DNA of 64,000 bases. It comes from Paragyromitra xinjiangensis. Taxonomy: Eukaryota > Ascomycota > Pezizomycetes > Pezizales > Discinaceae. Shown here piece by piece: positions 35,243-46,026 of this stretch (the first letter of the stretch is position 1; every line of letters begins with the position of its first letter). The stretch spans positions 1,426,001-1,490,000 of the forward strand of contig JBCAMK010000019.1 in the NCBI GenBank assembly GCA_038503065.1. The letters run 5' to 3'. The notes beneath the pieces are model-generated. The model ran no database searches. It had not been told where the DNA came from and saw only the letters and a program-made list of their open reading frames with translations. Position numbers and translations under genes: made by a program.

Positions 35243-36315
35243 ATGTATAACAGTACTACTGTTCCTGATGGCTTCAAGTGTACCTTCGAAACATGCACTA
35301 TCGAGAGTTCTAGCTTCGATTACCGGCCCTCACTTGCCATGAACGGTCTGCTACTCGCTATTTTCGGGCTGTCTCTGGTTTTGAATATAATCCAAGGCGT
35401 CACTTTCAAAACATGGGGTTTTTTAATCGCTATGTTCTTTGGAAACCTTGCTGAGATCATTGGATACGCTGGACGGGTTTGGGCATATAGCGATCCTTGG
35501 GCCGATGATTCAGTAAGTGGAATCAACAATCCTTCTTTGGTGGGCTATCACTAACAGATCACTAGTTTATGATTCAAATCTGTTGTTTGACTATTGCACC
35601 AGCCTTTCTCGCTGCTGGGATCTACCTTTGCTTGTCTAGAATGTGAGTTCTAAAGCCAAAATACCCAAGCAAGTTACTGACAAGGGAATCAGTGTGATCG
35701 TCTTCGGCGCAGAAATCTCAAGAATACCACCGAAGGCCTACACCTATATCTTTGTTACTTGCGATTTCATCTCTCTATGTCTTCAAGGTAAGCTCAATCA
35801 GAAACCTATCTAAGCCATAGCATCTGACCCAATTTCTCCAACCAGGTGCCGGTGGTGGTCTTGCTTCCGTAGCTTCTCAGGACAACAAAGCTCCCACTGC
35901 AGGAACCAACATCATGTTAGCCGGTCTTTCCTTCCAGGTCTTCACCCTCGCCCTCTTCATGATCCTCTGCGCAGAGTACGCCTACCGTGTAATGCAACAC
36001 ATGGACGGGCTTAACAACACCCACGCAAAGCTCCGGTCCTCGAAGAAGTTCCGCGGGTTCCTAGTCGCTTTGGCTTTGAGCACTATCTTCATCTTCATCC
36101 GTTCCATCTTCCGTGTTATTGAGTTGGCGCAGGGCTGGAACGGTCATTTGATGGGTGATCAGACTCTGTTCTTTGTTCTGGAGGGGATCATGGTCACTTT
36201 AGCTGTTCTAGTCTTGAACCTCTTCCATCCAGGGTGGTGCTTCAGTGAAGGATACGGGACCGCAGCAAAGAGTATTGAGGAGGGCTCACAGACTGAGATG
36301 AGAGGAGCGTATTAA
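35243..36315 (+). CDS. RTA1-family seven-helix membrane protein
   Basis: Four exons: 35243-35512, 35566-35642, 35693-35787 and 35846-36315, giving 303 aa, the usual size of the family. Introns are 50-58 nt with GT..AG ends, and the frame closes exactly. Sequence hallmarks of RTA1-like proteins are AEIIGYAGRVWA, APAFLAAGIYLCLSR, SQDNKAPTAGTNIMLAGL and FIRSIFRVIELAQGWNG. Seven hydrophobic segments are visible, and the N-terminus carries two cysteines before helix 1. Family members in yeast (Rta1, Rsb1, Rtm1) affect resistance to sterol-active drugs or export of sphingoid bases; the substrate here is unknown. The protein acts in the plasma membrane or an internal membrane. Confidence 0.93.
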
Positions 36316-38477
36316 GGTGTTGATGTTTATAGAAATATGGGACCTTTTTAGAGTTGGGAGATGGTAACGTCTTCCTGGTTCATGAACGGAGTTATACTAC
36401 TGCTTAATTTTATTTCTTTTGTTTCTTTTTTGCGCTGTGTAAAGCTTCTATTTCGCAATTCTGTGGTTTTTTTTTTCTATCTGGTGTGGATATCTATTTA
36501 GTTCTTTTTCCCCCTAACCGGCCCGCCGCTAGGACTGAAAATTTTCCTGTACCTAGAACTCGTATAAAGTTATCTGGGTGGGTTCCCAATAAACAAACAT
36601 TCTGCCCCTTGTACCAAACTAACCCAAACGATAACCAGATAACGCTATTTTAGCGCCCTAAGCACAATCTGCATTAGCCATCATGTCAGTGGACGCACGG
36701 CAGAGACCGGGCTTCGGATCCCGGAGAGCGGTGACCCATGCTTCACCGCTATGCTGCCGTGATGCCGAATATTAATCCTGTCGCGCATGAAGGGCGCTTT
36801 AATGCGTCAGAGTTGGTTTTGGAGGTTTTGCTTTTTCTGATTAGGATACTTTTTGGATCATAGGGTGTCACTCGTATGAATTTCGGGCGCCGGTAGCGCG
36901 GATCATTGACCCTGATGTACCTAATTTGGTAGATGGTATGTTACGCGCGTAATATCCTAGGAGGTTGGGGATACGGGTTGTGAGATCATTTGTTGGTAAA
37001 TATATTCCCGGGAGACCTGGGGCTTGGGAATTAGCTTCGTTGAGAGTGACTCAGGCGCTCAAATTGGTGTAATGATAACCCTTGATGATCGTTCCTCAAC
37101 GAGCATCGCGATGGGACATGATTTCATCGGTTTTGAGAAATTCTTGGAACTCTATCTAACAGGGTTCAGTGGAAGGAGTCGTAGAAAGCCATAACCTAGG
37201 CGGTTGGATGTGTGCGCTGAATGATAAACTGACCCACCATCACCCTCGGAATCAAGGGTCTTACGAATTCACCCGCAACTGCGCACAAACACAATACCGC
37301 ATCATAGCTCAGAAAGTTATACGTGTCTGTGATATATTAGAAAATAAGAATCGCAAGGGTCTAACCAAAGAATACGGGTTTCAGGGAAAATCCCCGGTGA
37401 AAGGAGGACATAAAAAGTGTGAAATAGCATTGGTCAACAAGCCTTCCTGTTAGGATTCATGTGGCCATGGTTTGCTTCAGGGGCTTTCTTATATTACCTC
37501 ACCACCCAGAATTGTTTGTTACCCAGGTCGAGAGCATAGGTAGATTATTCATCCAGTATTTCCCATCTACCAAAATTCCTTCTCCGGCTTTGGTTGGACC
37601 CCTCCGTTTATCATACCCGTGGAATTTGGCAAACGGCTCATGAGAGTATTTGGTCACAAATGAGCACGGGTTGATTGGCAACCTATAGCCCACACAAATA
37701 AAGGACGGGGAAGAAGGAAAAAAAGTAAGATCCAGCTAATATAGAAGCAAACGTAGCATGTAAGCCAAGAGCTGGGATTTCGCCCCCCGGCCACCCCACG
37801 ATCCCGGACATTCGGCTTCCTAAGATCCAACAGTACTTAAACCTGAGGGAAACCAAGATTTAGAAAGCACGAATCACTACCGCTTTAAATTCCGCCGGCT
37901 AATCACCATTTTTGCCAACAGCTAGTCCTGGATATGCGTACTCGTGAAACACAAACCGTTGTCTGGAGCGTAGCTTGAGCTATTCCTGTGGGGGTTAAAC
38001 AACACACCAGGAGGTATTGAGACTTCCATGTCATGGGTTTTTCTTCGGTCGTTCTCGGCGGCAGCTTTTACTTCAAGTCCCTATGGTGTGCTTACACGTA
38101 CGTAGGTTCGTAAGTAAACTCTATGCACAGAAGGAGGGCATGGGATATCACTATTGGATAACATGGTGTGTGCCGTGGGCTTAGGCTTGTATTTGGGGGA
38201 TAAGGATGAAGAGAAAGGGGTTGCATCTCCACATTCCGGGCTTGGTTTTCGGTACTTACTCACAGATTCAATTCGCCGCGTCTTCCTAGCTGATACCATT
38301 TGCGTTTGAAGGCGTCATAATCTGTATGGTTGCGTCCGCCCGAGGAAGTAAATCAGAAAAAGGATGTCTCGGATTATCTTATGGAGTGTACCCAATAAGG
38401 TAAATAAAAATAAAATCATAGATGGGGGCCGGGCCGGGCTGGGTTGGGCTATAGAAGCACAAATGTGTTAAAACTAA
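36316..38477. other. Intergenic; holds one structured element
   Basis: No gene is supported. Frames at 37169-37453, 37461-37643 and 38081-38299 show no features. A T-rich tract after 36,400 is probably the 3' end of the RTA1-like gene. The three-way junction at 36696-36761 is listed separately. Confidence 0.4.
36696..36761. other. Predicted three-way-junction structure (DNA or RNA)
   Basis: An outer 8-bp stem, CACGGCAG (36696-36703) with CTGCCGTG (36754-36761), encloses two hairpins. Hairpin 1 is CCGGG (36707-36711) with CCCGG (36720-36724) and an 8-nt loop. Hairpin 2 is AGCGGTGA (36727-36734) with TCACCGCT (36743-36750) and an 8-nt loop. All 21 pairs are Watson-Crick. It is not a tRNA: there are no A or B boxes and the arm lengths are wrong. 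It may be a non-coding RNA, a replication or recombination hairpin, or a mobile-element end. Confidence 0.5.
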
Positions 38478-38913
38478 TTTACCACCGGTGGTAAAATACC
38501 AGCATAAGCTTAAGCACACTAAATCCCAGTGCCTGGGTGAATCCCTACGCCAAAGTGCTCTATACTAGTCCCCACTGGTGCCGTGGGGGGAAGCATCCTA
38601 AGACATGAGCCCTTAGACCATCTCAGCGGCAGAGCCACTTCTCTTTACAATGCATCCGTCTAGTGGCTTGGTGACTTCTCCATTAAAACCCCCAAGCGTG
38701 TCCCAGCTTCCACCGGTGGTAGATCCGCTGGATCAAGGCCCATTCACGGCATATGCTCCTCATTGCAACATCTGGCTCAACTTTATGTCCCAGTAGGTCA
38801 TTTTATCCGGGCCACCGGCGGGGATTTGAGTACAGAGTACTGGATTTAGCATAGAGGTGTGTATAAGTACAAAAACTCAGGGTGCGCGTACTGGTATGTT
38901 ACCACGGTGGTAA
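38478..38913. mobile_element. Repeat island bounded by ACCACCGGTGGT-type palindromes
   Basis: A palindromic word occurs three times: TTTACCACCGGTGGTAAA starting at 38478, CCACCGGTGG at 38710-38719, and TTACCACGGTGGTAA at 38899-38913. The copies are about 230 and 190 bp apart and no gene lies between them. The palindromes look like fused or nested terminal inverted repeats of small non-autonomous elements. A tRNA-like relic lies inside the first interval. Confidence 0.5.
38519..38645 (-). repeat. tRNA-Leu-like relic or tRNA-derived SINE fragment
   Basis: On the minus strand, GCCGCTGAGATGGTCTAAGG (about 38611-38630) resembles the A-box and D-arm of a leucine tRNA. GTCTTAGG, downstream of it, fits the anticodon loop of tRNA-Leu. 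GGGATTCACCC (38535-38545) is a poor B-box. I cannot pair a 7-bp acceptor stem, and the interval between the boxes is long, so it is unlikely to be a working tRNA. A Pol III-derived short interspersed element is the best guess. Confidence 0.45.
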
Positions 38914-39611
38914 ATCAGGTTCTGACACATTTGATGCCCTGTGGGTTACGCTAGTTCATAAATTATCACTCGTAACTTCATGGCTACATGTAGCTGACAA
39001 TTATTATCACTGCTCTTACTTTGTTAATCAAGCATATACAAATAGAAATCGTTAAAGAAGTCTTTCTCCCCACTAATCCATATACCATCACCTCATAAAA
39101 AAGGCGACGCACCTGTGTTAAGCACTCTCGAACAAGCCGTCTTAAAATCCATAAGTCACGCTACGATACCCGTTAAACTAGACCTAAGCTGCTTACTCGC
39201 TTTATCTAGTCTTAGATGATTCAATATATTCCCCCCCGGTGAGATAGTGCGATGTCACATCTCCCCGTTAGCTCATGAGGAACCGACACAAGGACCACTT
39301 ATCAAGACCACAGAGGCTGGTGCCAACAACTAGTCACCATTTAACACCTGAAAGGTTGCGAACAAAAATAGGTCTTTTTCCATCAGAATTGCGAACCCGT
39401 TACAGTATTTTAAGAAGCCTGACACGAATATGCATAAAAGTATAGACAGCAGTGCACAACGCAAATCCCAGCCACTCCCCCCTAAACAGGACACCAGCAA
39501 CTTATATTAACCTAGAAAATAGAATGATCTATGCCGAAGGCACATCACAATCCTAGGTGCCATAGTTCAGAAACGGAAAAACAAAAACAACCAAAATCTA
39601 CCGCAATTCCG
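38914..39611. other. Intergenic, no gene seen
   Basis: AT-rich and without notable frames. The right end is probably the 3' untranslated region of the minus-strand small secreted protein gene. Confidence 0.4.
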
Positions 39612-39866
39612 TCAGGCAGTTCTCCCGCCCTGTTCAACAACCTCTCCGTTTGGGCCAACGACATCCTCATCTAGATTGCGAATAACACCATCTTGGCTGA
39701 CAACGCGCTGGACTCGAGCGTCTGAAGGACGGCTGGGATTGGCAATGGCAACGGCGCCCGAGCGGATCTTATTGCTGAGGCCTTCGAGATCGAGACCTCT
39801 CTCGAGTGGCCTCGCAATCGTGAGGACTGCGAAAGCAATCGCACAAAATAAAAAGGCTTTGTACAT
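39612..39866 (-). CDS. Small secreted protein, 84 aa
   Basis: A short complete frame from ATG at 39866. The first ~19 residues (MYKAFLFCAIAFAVLTIARP) form a good signal peptide, probably cleaved near ARP. The mature part is about 65 residues, acidic and hydrophilic, with no cysteine, and ends in EVVEQGGRTA. It resembles the small secreted proteins often listed as effector candidates, but no domain is visible. It lies divergently from the secreted protein gene at 40844. Being intronless and short, it needs transcript support. Confidence 0.6.
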   Translation of the reverse strand: MYKAFLFCAIAFAVLTIARPLERGLDLEGLSNKIRSGAVAIANPSRPSDARVQRVVSQDGVIRNLDEDVVGPNGEVVEQGGRTA

Positions 39867-40843
39867 TATGCGGATTTAAGGAGGTAGGATGTGTGATGCA
39901 GTAGAAGCTGGGAGGTTGAACTATGCAAAAGTTTGTAACCGGGAAGAGGTGGGGACCTGGCGATATGTGAAGAAAGTTAGGGTAGGCTCTTGATAAAATT
40001 ATAACAACTTCCGTCATGGATTTAAAAAGAGCCTTTTAGTCCTTAGACTACTTTTACTCATGGTCTACAGAAAGTCTTGTCATGTTTATCATGAACTTGG
40101 CCGGTTTGATGGACCAGAATGCCGATTGTCTGAAATAAACCAAGCTCGGTAAGTGACAAGATCTATTTATTCTGCGGTAAATTTTAACTATAATTCTAAT
40201 TCTAGTAGTTCCGAGACTTTCTACCAATTTGACCCAATGACCCACGTATAGTCTGATCTAAGTAGGTGTCATCACAGAAAACCCACCGAGATTGGCCGAG
40301 GTTCGCCAACACCATATCCTTTCTATACAGCAGTTCTACTTAAAATTACTCCCACAGCTGCAGCCAAGATTGAAATACTCAATCTACCCTCGCTTCCCAT
40401 CTCGAGATCTACCTTACCAACCCCTACATCACGAAAAAATCATTCCCTCCCAATGCCTGCCAGGGGAGATTGCCGAGATATATATCTCGAGACAGACTTT
40501 TACCCCAATTTCTACCTTAGCTTCCTTGAAATAGAGCTCTTTAATAGAAGAGCACAGAATATTATACCCTCAACATGTCATGAATACATACAGCCCCTGC
40601 TGCAACCCGAAAATCGTCCCAAGGATCTCGAGTTGAGAAAGCGAAGTGTGAATTAGACGAATTTTGCGATGATCCAGTCCTTGTCTCGGCCGATGACGGC
40701 GAAATGTCCTATGACATTGGAAATAAATCCGAATGTATCCTCCCCAAAGCAAACTCTCGAAACCCGGAAACTCCCACTCACAGCCCGTGCCATTTCCGAT
40801 AGATATTTCACACACTGATTAGCATTATAATATCTTCAAAAAA
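39867..40843. other. Divergent promoter region between two secreted-protein genes
   Basis: No gene is supported. Overlapping frames at 40292-40815 have no features. The region should hold both the leftward promoter of the 84-aa gene and the rightward promoter of the 436-aa gene. Confidence 0.4.
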
Positions 40844-42208
40844 ATGCCATCCCTATTCACCACCAGAATGTCAAAAGCGCTCCCAATCGCCTTCATTTTA
40901 CTCCACCTCTCCATCCACGCAATCGCAGCCCCATTCATCCCAATTACCGAGAAATCGGTTCCAATCTTCAAAAACGGGCTAAACATATACCCAGAAGAAA
41001 CCGGCGACTATTCTTTCAATAATGAAGACCAAAACCTCAACAAAGATTTCCGAACACCCCTAAAAAGAACCCAGGAGCAGCATCGTGAGTTGATGAAAAA
41101 AGTTAACGACGGGTTCATCAACGAGTTCGCACAGACACCCAATGACTATGAGCAATACAACCAGTGGGGGGAAAGCCAGGGAGGGTCCCTGACCGCGGGT
41201 GGCGTCTTTCATAGGTCCGGATCAAACGACGTGGAAGAGCGGGGCAGGTTGCGTATAACGCCTGGTAGAAAGAGACGCGTACGGCATCCTATAACAAGCT
41301 TCGCAAAAGTAAATCCTGGAAATTTTGTCCAGAATGACCATTATCAGTATCCTCCCCAGGTAGGTGTCTTCGCCTCCCAGACGAAAGGGTTCGGCGACTG
41401 ACTGGTATCGTAGGGTAGTTTCGGAAAACGAGACCTGGATCCTAGAACGCTGAGTCCTCAGGCAGTTTGCGACTTCTTACAACTTTCTTCAGCCTGTTCT
41501 GACGGATTGACATTACCTTTTAATCTCCAAGATATGCCTATTGTTTCCATCGAGGTTGAACATACAGAGATGAGCTGGCAAATGATGGAGGATCTGGATG
41601 CCTCAGAATCTACCCCTGAGGATCTAGAAGATCCAGAAGTTCAGCTACCACAGTTCACTACACCCGGAGCTCTAGGGCGAGCCTCAGACCTTTCTATCCC
41701 TTTGCTCTTGAAAATAGACTTTTTACCCAGCGCAGCAGAAGCCCTCGGGGTAGGTCAAGCCGCAATGGCATTCCTAGACCTACCACTTTCAAGTATCCCG
41801 ATAGATGTCCCGTACACAGAAACAATTTCCGAATACCACGAAACTCACACCATATGTATCACAAGAGAGGTCGGACCTTTTGTGGTCTGCGAACGCGTTT
41901 ATGGGGAACAGCCTACCCAAGGCGATACCGACGAATCAGTAGACCCTAACACTGACCTCGAAACTCCTGCAACAGCTACACCAGAAACCGAATCAGTATA
42001 TTTTGATACCGACCCCGAAGCTCCTACAACAGCTACACCGGAACCAACAGACCCTAACACTGACCTCGAAACCTGTACGACAATCATACTAGAAACGGAA
42101 CTAGCAGACTCCGATACCAACTCCGAAGTTTCTACGACAGCTACGCCAGAACCAGAAGATCCTGATAGTGATACTGATAGCGACTCCGAAACAGAAACGG
42201 AATCATAG
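40844..42208 (+). CDS. Secreted protein with Kex2-like sites and acidic repeat tail
   Basis: Two exons, 40844-41359 and 41414-42208, joined by a 54-nt intron (GTAGGT donor, CTGAC branch site, CGTAG acceptor) in phase 0, giving 436 aa. Unspliced, exon 1 would stop at 41401 and exon 2 would begin without an ATG. A signal peptide covers about residues 9-29 (MSKALPIAFILLHLSIHAIA). Dibasic sites that a kexin protease could cut occur at LKR, GRKRR and GKRDL. Exon 2 supplies cysteines in AVCDFLQLSSACSD and TICITREVGPFVVCERV, possibly two disulfides. The C-terminus is an Asp/Glu/Thr-rich tail with a 36-residue tandem repeat (units from 41942 and 42050, each opening DPNTDLET) and ends in DSDTDSDSETETES. 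I recognise no family. Residue 1 may be the ATG at 40844 or the one eight codons later. Confidence 0.75.
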
Positions 42209-43105
42209 ATCACATCCAGTAGGCTTGGGGATTCGGTGTTGCCACTAAAGTAGGTGAGTTACATCCATTCTCTTTCAATTGGATCCAGATGTCTAACCTC
42301 GGGCCTTGCTATATAGCCACAGACTGTAGCTGAAAACGGAAGGCCGCCCACGGCCCAAAGAGGTCGCAAGAATTAGAGATGTACGAATTTTAGAACAAGG
42401 GTTTGAAGTCGTTTCTTTGTTGTGTTTTCTGATAAATCGATTTGGACGCATTTGGCTTCCAGATATGGGAAGTAAATAACATTGTATAAACTGATGGCTC
42501 ATTTCCTGTGATTAAAGCAAAATACATATCCGCCTAACGACAACCACAGAGTGATATCCTGTGACATCAAACCACACCCTATTAATCATCCCACGCGGCT
42601 AAAAGAGAGGCCGAGATGATTTCACTATTGCGCAAGGTCTTCGACGCTTCTGGAAACCTGCTGGCTGAAACCAAACTTAGCTGTTTTCGGCTATTATAAT
42701 TCAACTAATCCGGAGCAATTATTCCTGGAAGCCCCACCTGAAAATATCTGTCGTCACACCTAAACATCTCGGCTCCATAATCTCAAGACTTTTCCCTGGC
42801 CAAAAGTAGATAGCACACAGTTCCCGAATCGCCATTGGAAGGATAAGACGGGCCGTTCGAAATGAATGTAACCTCGGTGCGAGCTCTGGGCCGCACCACA
42901 GCATATTTTTGTCTTAATTTCCGCTTTACCTTCTTTAGCTCGACTCACCTTCTATCTTTGATTCTTCGCCCATGTTGTCATCTACACCCACATATAGATG
43001 TTGCCGATATAGTGATTGTTATGGAGTTTTTTCCTACCCCCCGTGGATATAACTAGCAAGTACTAGTCATCATTTCCTAAGTTTTTTACTCGGTAGCCGT
43101 GATTA
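42209..43105. other. Intergenic, no gene seen
   Basis: Frames on both strands are below 70 codons and without features. The left end is probably the 3' untranslated region of the secreted-protein gene. Confidence 0.4.
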
Positions 43106-43286
43106 CAGTCGCACCTCATTATGTCGGATACCAAGAATCCAGTGGATCTCGTACGGATAGCGAGTTCCCCCAAAGAATCCGAGACGGCAAATTTATTTCG
43201 CAGTAGAAAAATGTTTTGGTCAGGGCATTTTGTACGGATAGCAAGGGATTTGGCGTACCGAGTTCCGGCATAGCGAGGTGCGGCTG
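43106..43286. mobile_element. 181-bp MITE of Tc1/mariner (pogo) type with TA duplication
   Basis: The left end reads CAGTCGCACCTCATTATGTC, and the right end, reverse-complemented, reads CAGCCGCACCTCGCTATGCC. This gives inverted repeats of about 23 bp with only a few mismatches. Both sides are flanked by TA (43104-43105 and 43287-43288), the target duplication expected of Tc1/mariner elements. The interior has no transposase frame. It contains a partly repeated word, GTACGGATAGC, in both halves. It must have been mobilised by an enzyme encoded elsewhere. Confidence 0.85.
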
Positions 43287-46026
43287 TAGATTATCAGAAG
43301 CTCTCCACAAAAGTGGATCCTCATAGTTATTTCTTGGCAGGCTAAAAATATATGTAATCTTCTCTAGAGTAGTTTAATCGCAAGTGAATCCTTTACCAAA
43401 ACCAAGTTCTGGCCGGTCTCTGACTAATAAATCCGTTAATCACGCCAAGAGTTAATTCCATAGACAAATAGCACTTTGTCGGACAGCAGCCCGGTTATCA
43501 TCCGAGCGAGTGATATTGCATGTCTTCGGCCTTTTCCTAGAGGTGCACAAATCTGGAACCTATTAGTACCACTACGAAGCACCTACCTCTGCGATACTCT
43601 ATAACTAAAAATAAGAGGTCTATAATTACGTAGTCTTCCCTCGTTCAATATCATTGCTTTTCCGTCAGATACGGCACGTTCGAATCCCCAGCTCCCATCG
43701 ATCGCGCGACGGCCGTATTAGCCGGGCAAGCCAACACCATGCAAGCCGTTGAAGTGGCGAATCTCGGAACATAAATTTCCGCGAGTGGCTGCAGCCAGCC
43801 TCTTACATAGTGAAATACCCAGATCTTCACAAAAAAAAAGCCATCAAAAACCAGTGGAAATGATTTGTTTTAGCCCAGCCCCAAGCTTAATCCAACGTCT
43901 TAGCGTGGTATCAGTCTACGGGTAGCTTATAACAAACTTGTTATGGGTTAGGTACTGTGATTGTTGGCCCCCTGAGAGGCGACGGGCACAACCGAAGGGG
44001 TCTCATCCGATTTTCCTTAAATCAATACTTGGTATGACCAACTTTGGTCTTCGAACCCCTATTATTACTGCGGGTGTCGGCATCTAAATTAAAAACACGA
44101 GCAGGCGTTCCTGGTCGAGATTGGGCGTTGCAAGCATTCGAATGGGACTTCTTGCATGGTGCAAACTCTTGAGATACTGCCTGAGGTTTTTTCTTCCTAG
44201 GGATAGTCTGGTGGGGAGCTCGCTAGAATAAGGAGACTTGTCCATTGTCTAGACAATTTGGTGATTGCGGTCTCGAGAACATCAAGACCTGGGTTCAAGA
44301 TCGACCCGTTCTGAGGATCGACCTGTTTGTTAGGCCAACTGAGGATGCATGCAGCGCTCGTTAGAATTCACATTGAACCTAATATAAATAGCGATTTCCT
44401 AAAATGAAAGTGGGGACCAATGTGGATCCACGTGCCTCAGAGTTACCGTATTGTACCGTGCACAGGGAACCGATACTGGACAAGGCCGTGCGTACCGAAG
44501 CCGACGGGCGATGGTAGAAGATAGAGCTTCACGTAGCAAACGAAAGATCGTCAGATAATTGGTGAAGGTAAGTTCCTAAATACGGATCTTCTGTTCGAAG
44601 TTACTCGCAGCTCGCCTACTTACATGTGGTCGCTTATGGAGAGTCTAAACAGTGGTATTGTATCACGGTGTCAGCAACGGCTAATCGGCATCGTGGCAGC
44701 CACGGTTCGATAGCGATTGCCGAAAAAGAAAAATGCTGTTGTGTGAAGGATCGTCAGATAAGATGAAGTCTCATGTTAAACACCTTCTCATAGCTCTTAA
44801 GAATCGAGACCCAGAGCGTAGATAGTCGTTGATAGCTCAGAGGGTTCTACCGTATTGTGTAATGTTTACAGAACCTTAGTATTTAACCCGACTCAAATTC
44901 CAGTTTCTGGATGAATAGAGCCAGGCACATACTAACCTTATAATCATGCTAAGATGCCTGTTTCTCGTACCTGCGCCGGCAAAACATCCCATTTCTGTAT
45001 AATTTCATCATTGTAAGACATTCCAAGACATATCTAAAGTTAAGGTGGGGGGAGGGTTAATGTCCCAGTTGGCAACCACCTTGAACTGCTTAAACCTTCT
45101 GCGCGGTTCCGTTCCGATTCAGGGGCAGAGATTTCACAGCATAGCGTGATTCCATATCGTGCCAAGAGCGACATCTAACTGAATACGATGGTGGGAAAAC
45201 GCCACATAGGCTTCGCGAGGCACGAGCTTATCCACAGGCCTTGCGGTGAATTATCGCAACCGTTGGGGAAGTGGCGATATTTCCCAACCGGCTGGTTCAT
45301 CGAGACTCGAATCTCGTGAAGAGTCGCGCCTTGTGGACCTGTGAACCTCGCGTGTAATGAGAGCAAGGTGCCATGGGAATCCCCCACAGACAGGTGAGTG
45401 CCAATTAAGTGGGTTTGGTGCCTGACGCTTAGACAACCGCAGGGGTGGGGCAGTAAGCTACGCTTGAAAAAGAAAAGCTTAACTAATTGCAATTTGGCTG
45501 AACCACTCAATTGAGATTCCGAAGACAATCACATTCGCGCAACCAACGGGATTGGACAGTATTTGAAATAGATGTACGAATACATACAGAGCTCAATCGA
45601 CAGAGGAATGACACCAAGTTTGTGGTGACAACCTTACTGTGTCTTCGACCAGTGTTTGTCTATTTTCCTGTAGTGTGCTCTGGGATTGTTATCAGAACAT
45701 GTTGCTAGGTAATGAGTTGTCCGTAAATAACACTGCGGCTAATGAGAACAAAACTCATGCAGTCCAAGCTGCCTTCGTTTGCTGACACTATTGGCTGGCA
45801 TTCCCGTATGCCCGAAACAGTGGGGAGGTCTGTCCCCTTTTCAAATTAGTAGATTTCAAAGGGGGTATTAAAGGTGAATATCTCCCCCAACTCACACTTT
45901 TTCCTCTTCACCCACTCATCGGTTGTCAGTCACTCTTTTCTGAGCCTCCATTTATTTTCGTTTTATCTCCATCCTTTTTTAAGGATAGCCTCTCGTTTAC
46001 AGATACAAATTAATTTCTAAATACCC
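43287..46026. other. Intergenic, no gene supported
   Basis: A minus-strand frame of 117 codons at 45175-45528 and a second frame inside it show no recognisable features. From about 45,830 to 46,026 lies the promoter of the next gene: GGGGGTATTAAAGG near 45,861, then a long pyrimidine-rich leader up to the ATG. Confidence 0.4.

Noticed and set aside
44250..44340. tRNA-like words near GGGTTCAAGATCGACCC
   Set aside because: There is a B-box-like word but no A-box at a suitable distance and no pairing acceptor stem.
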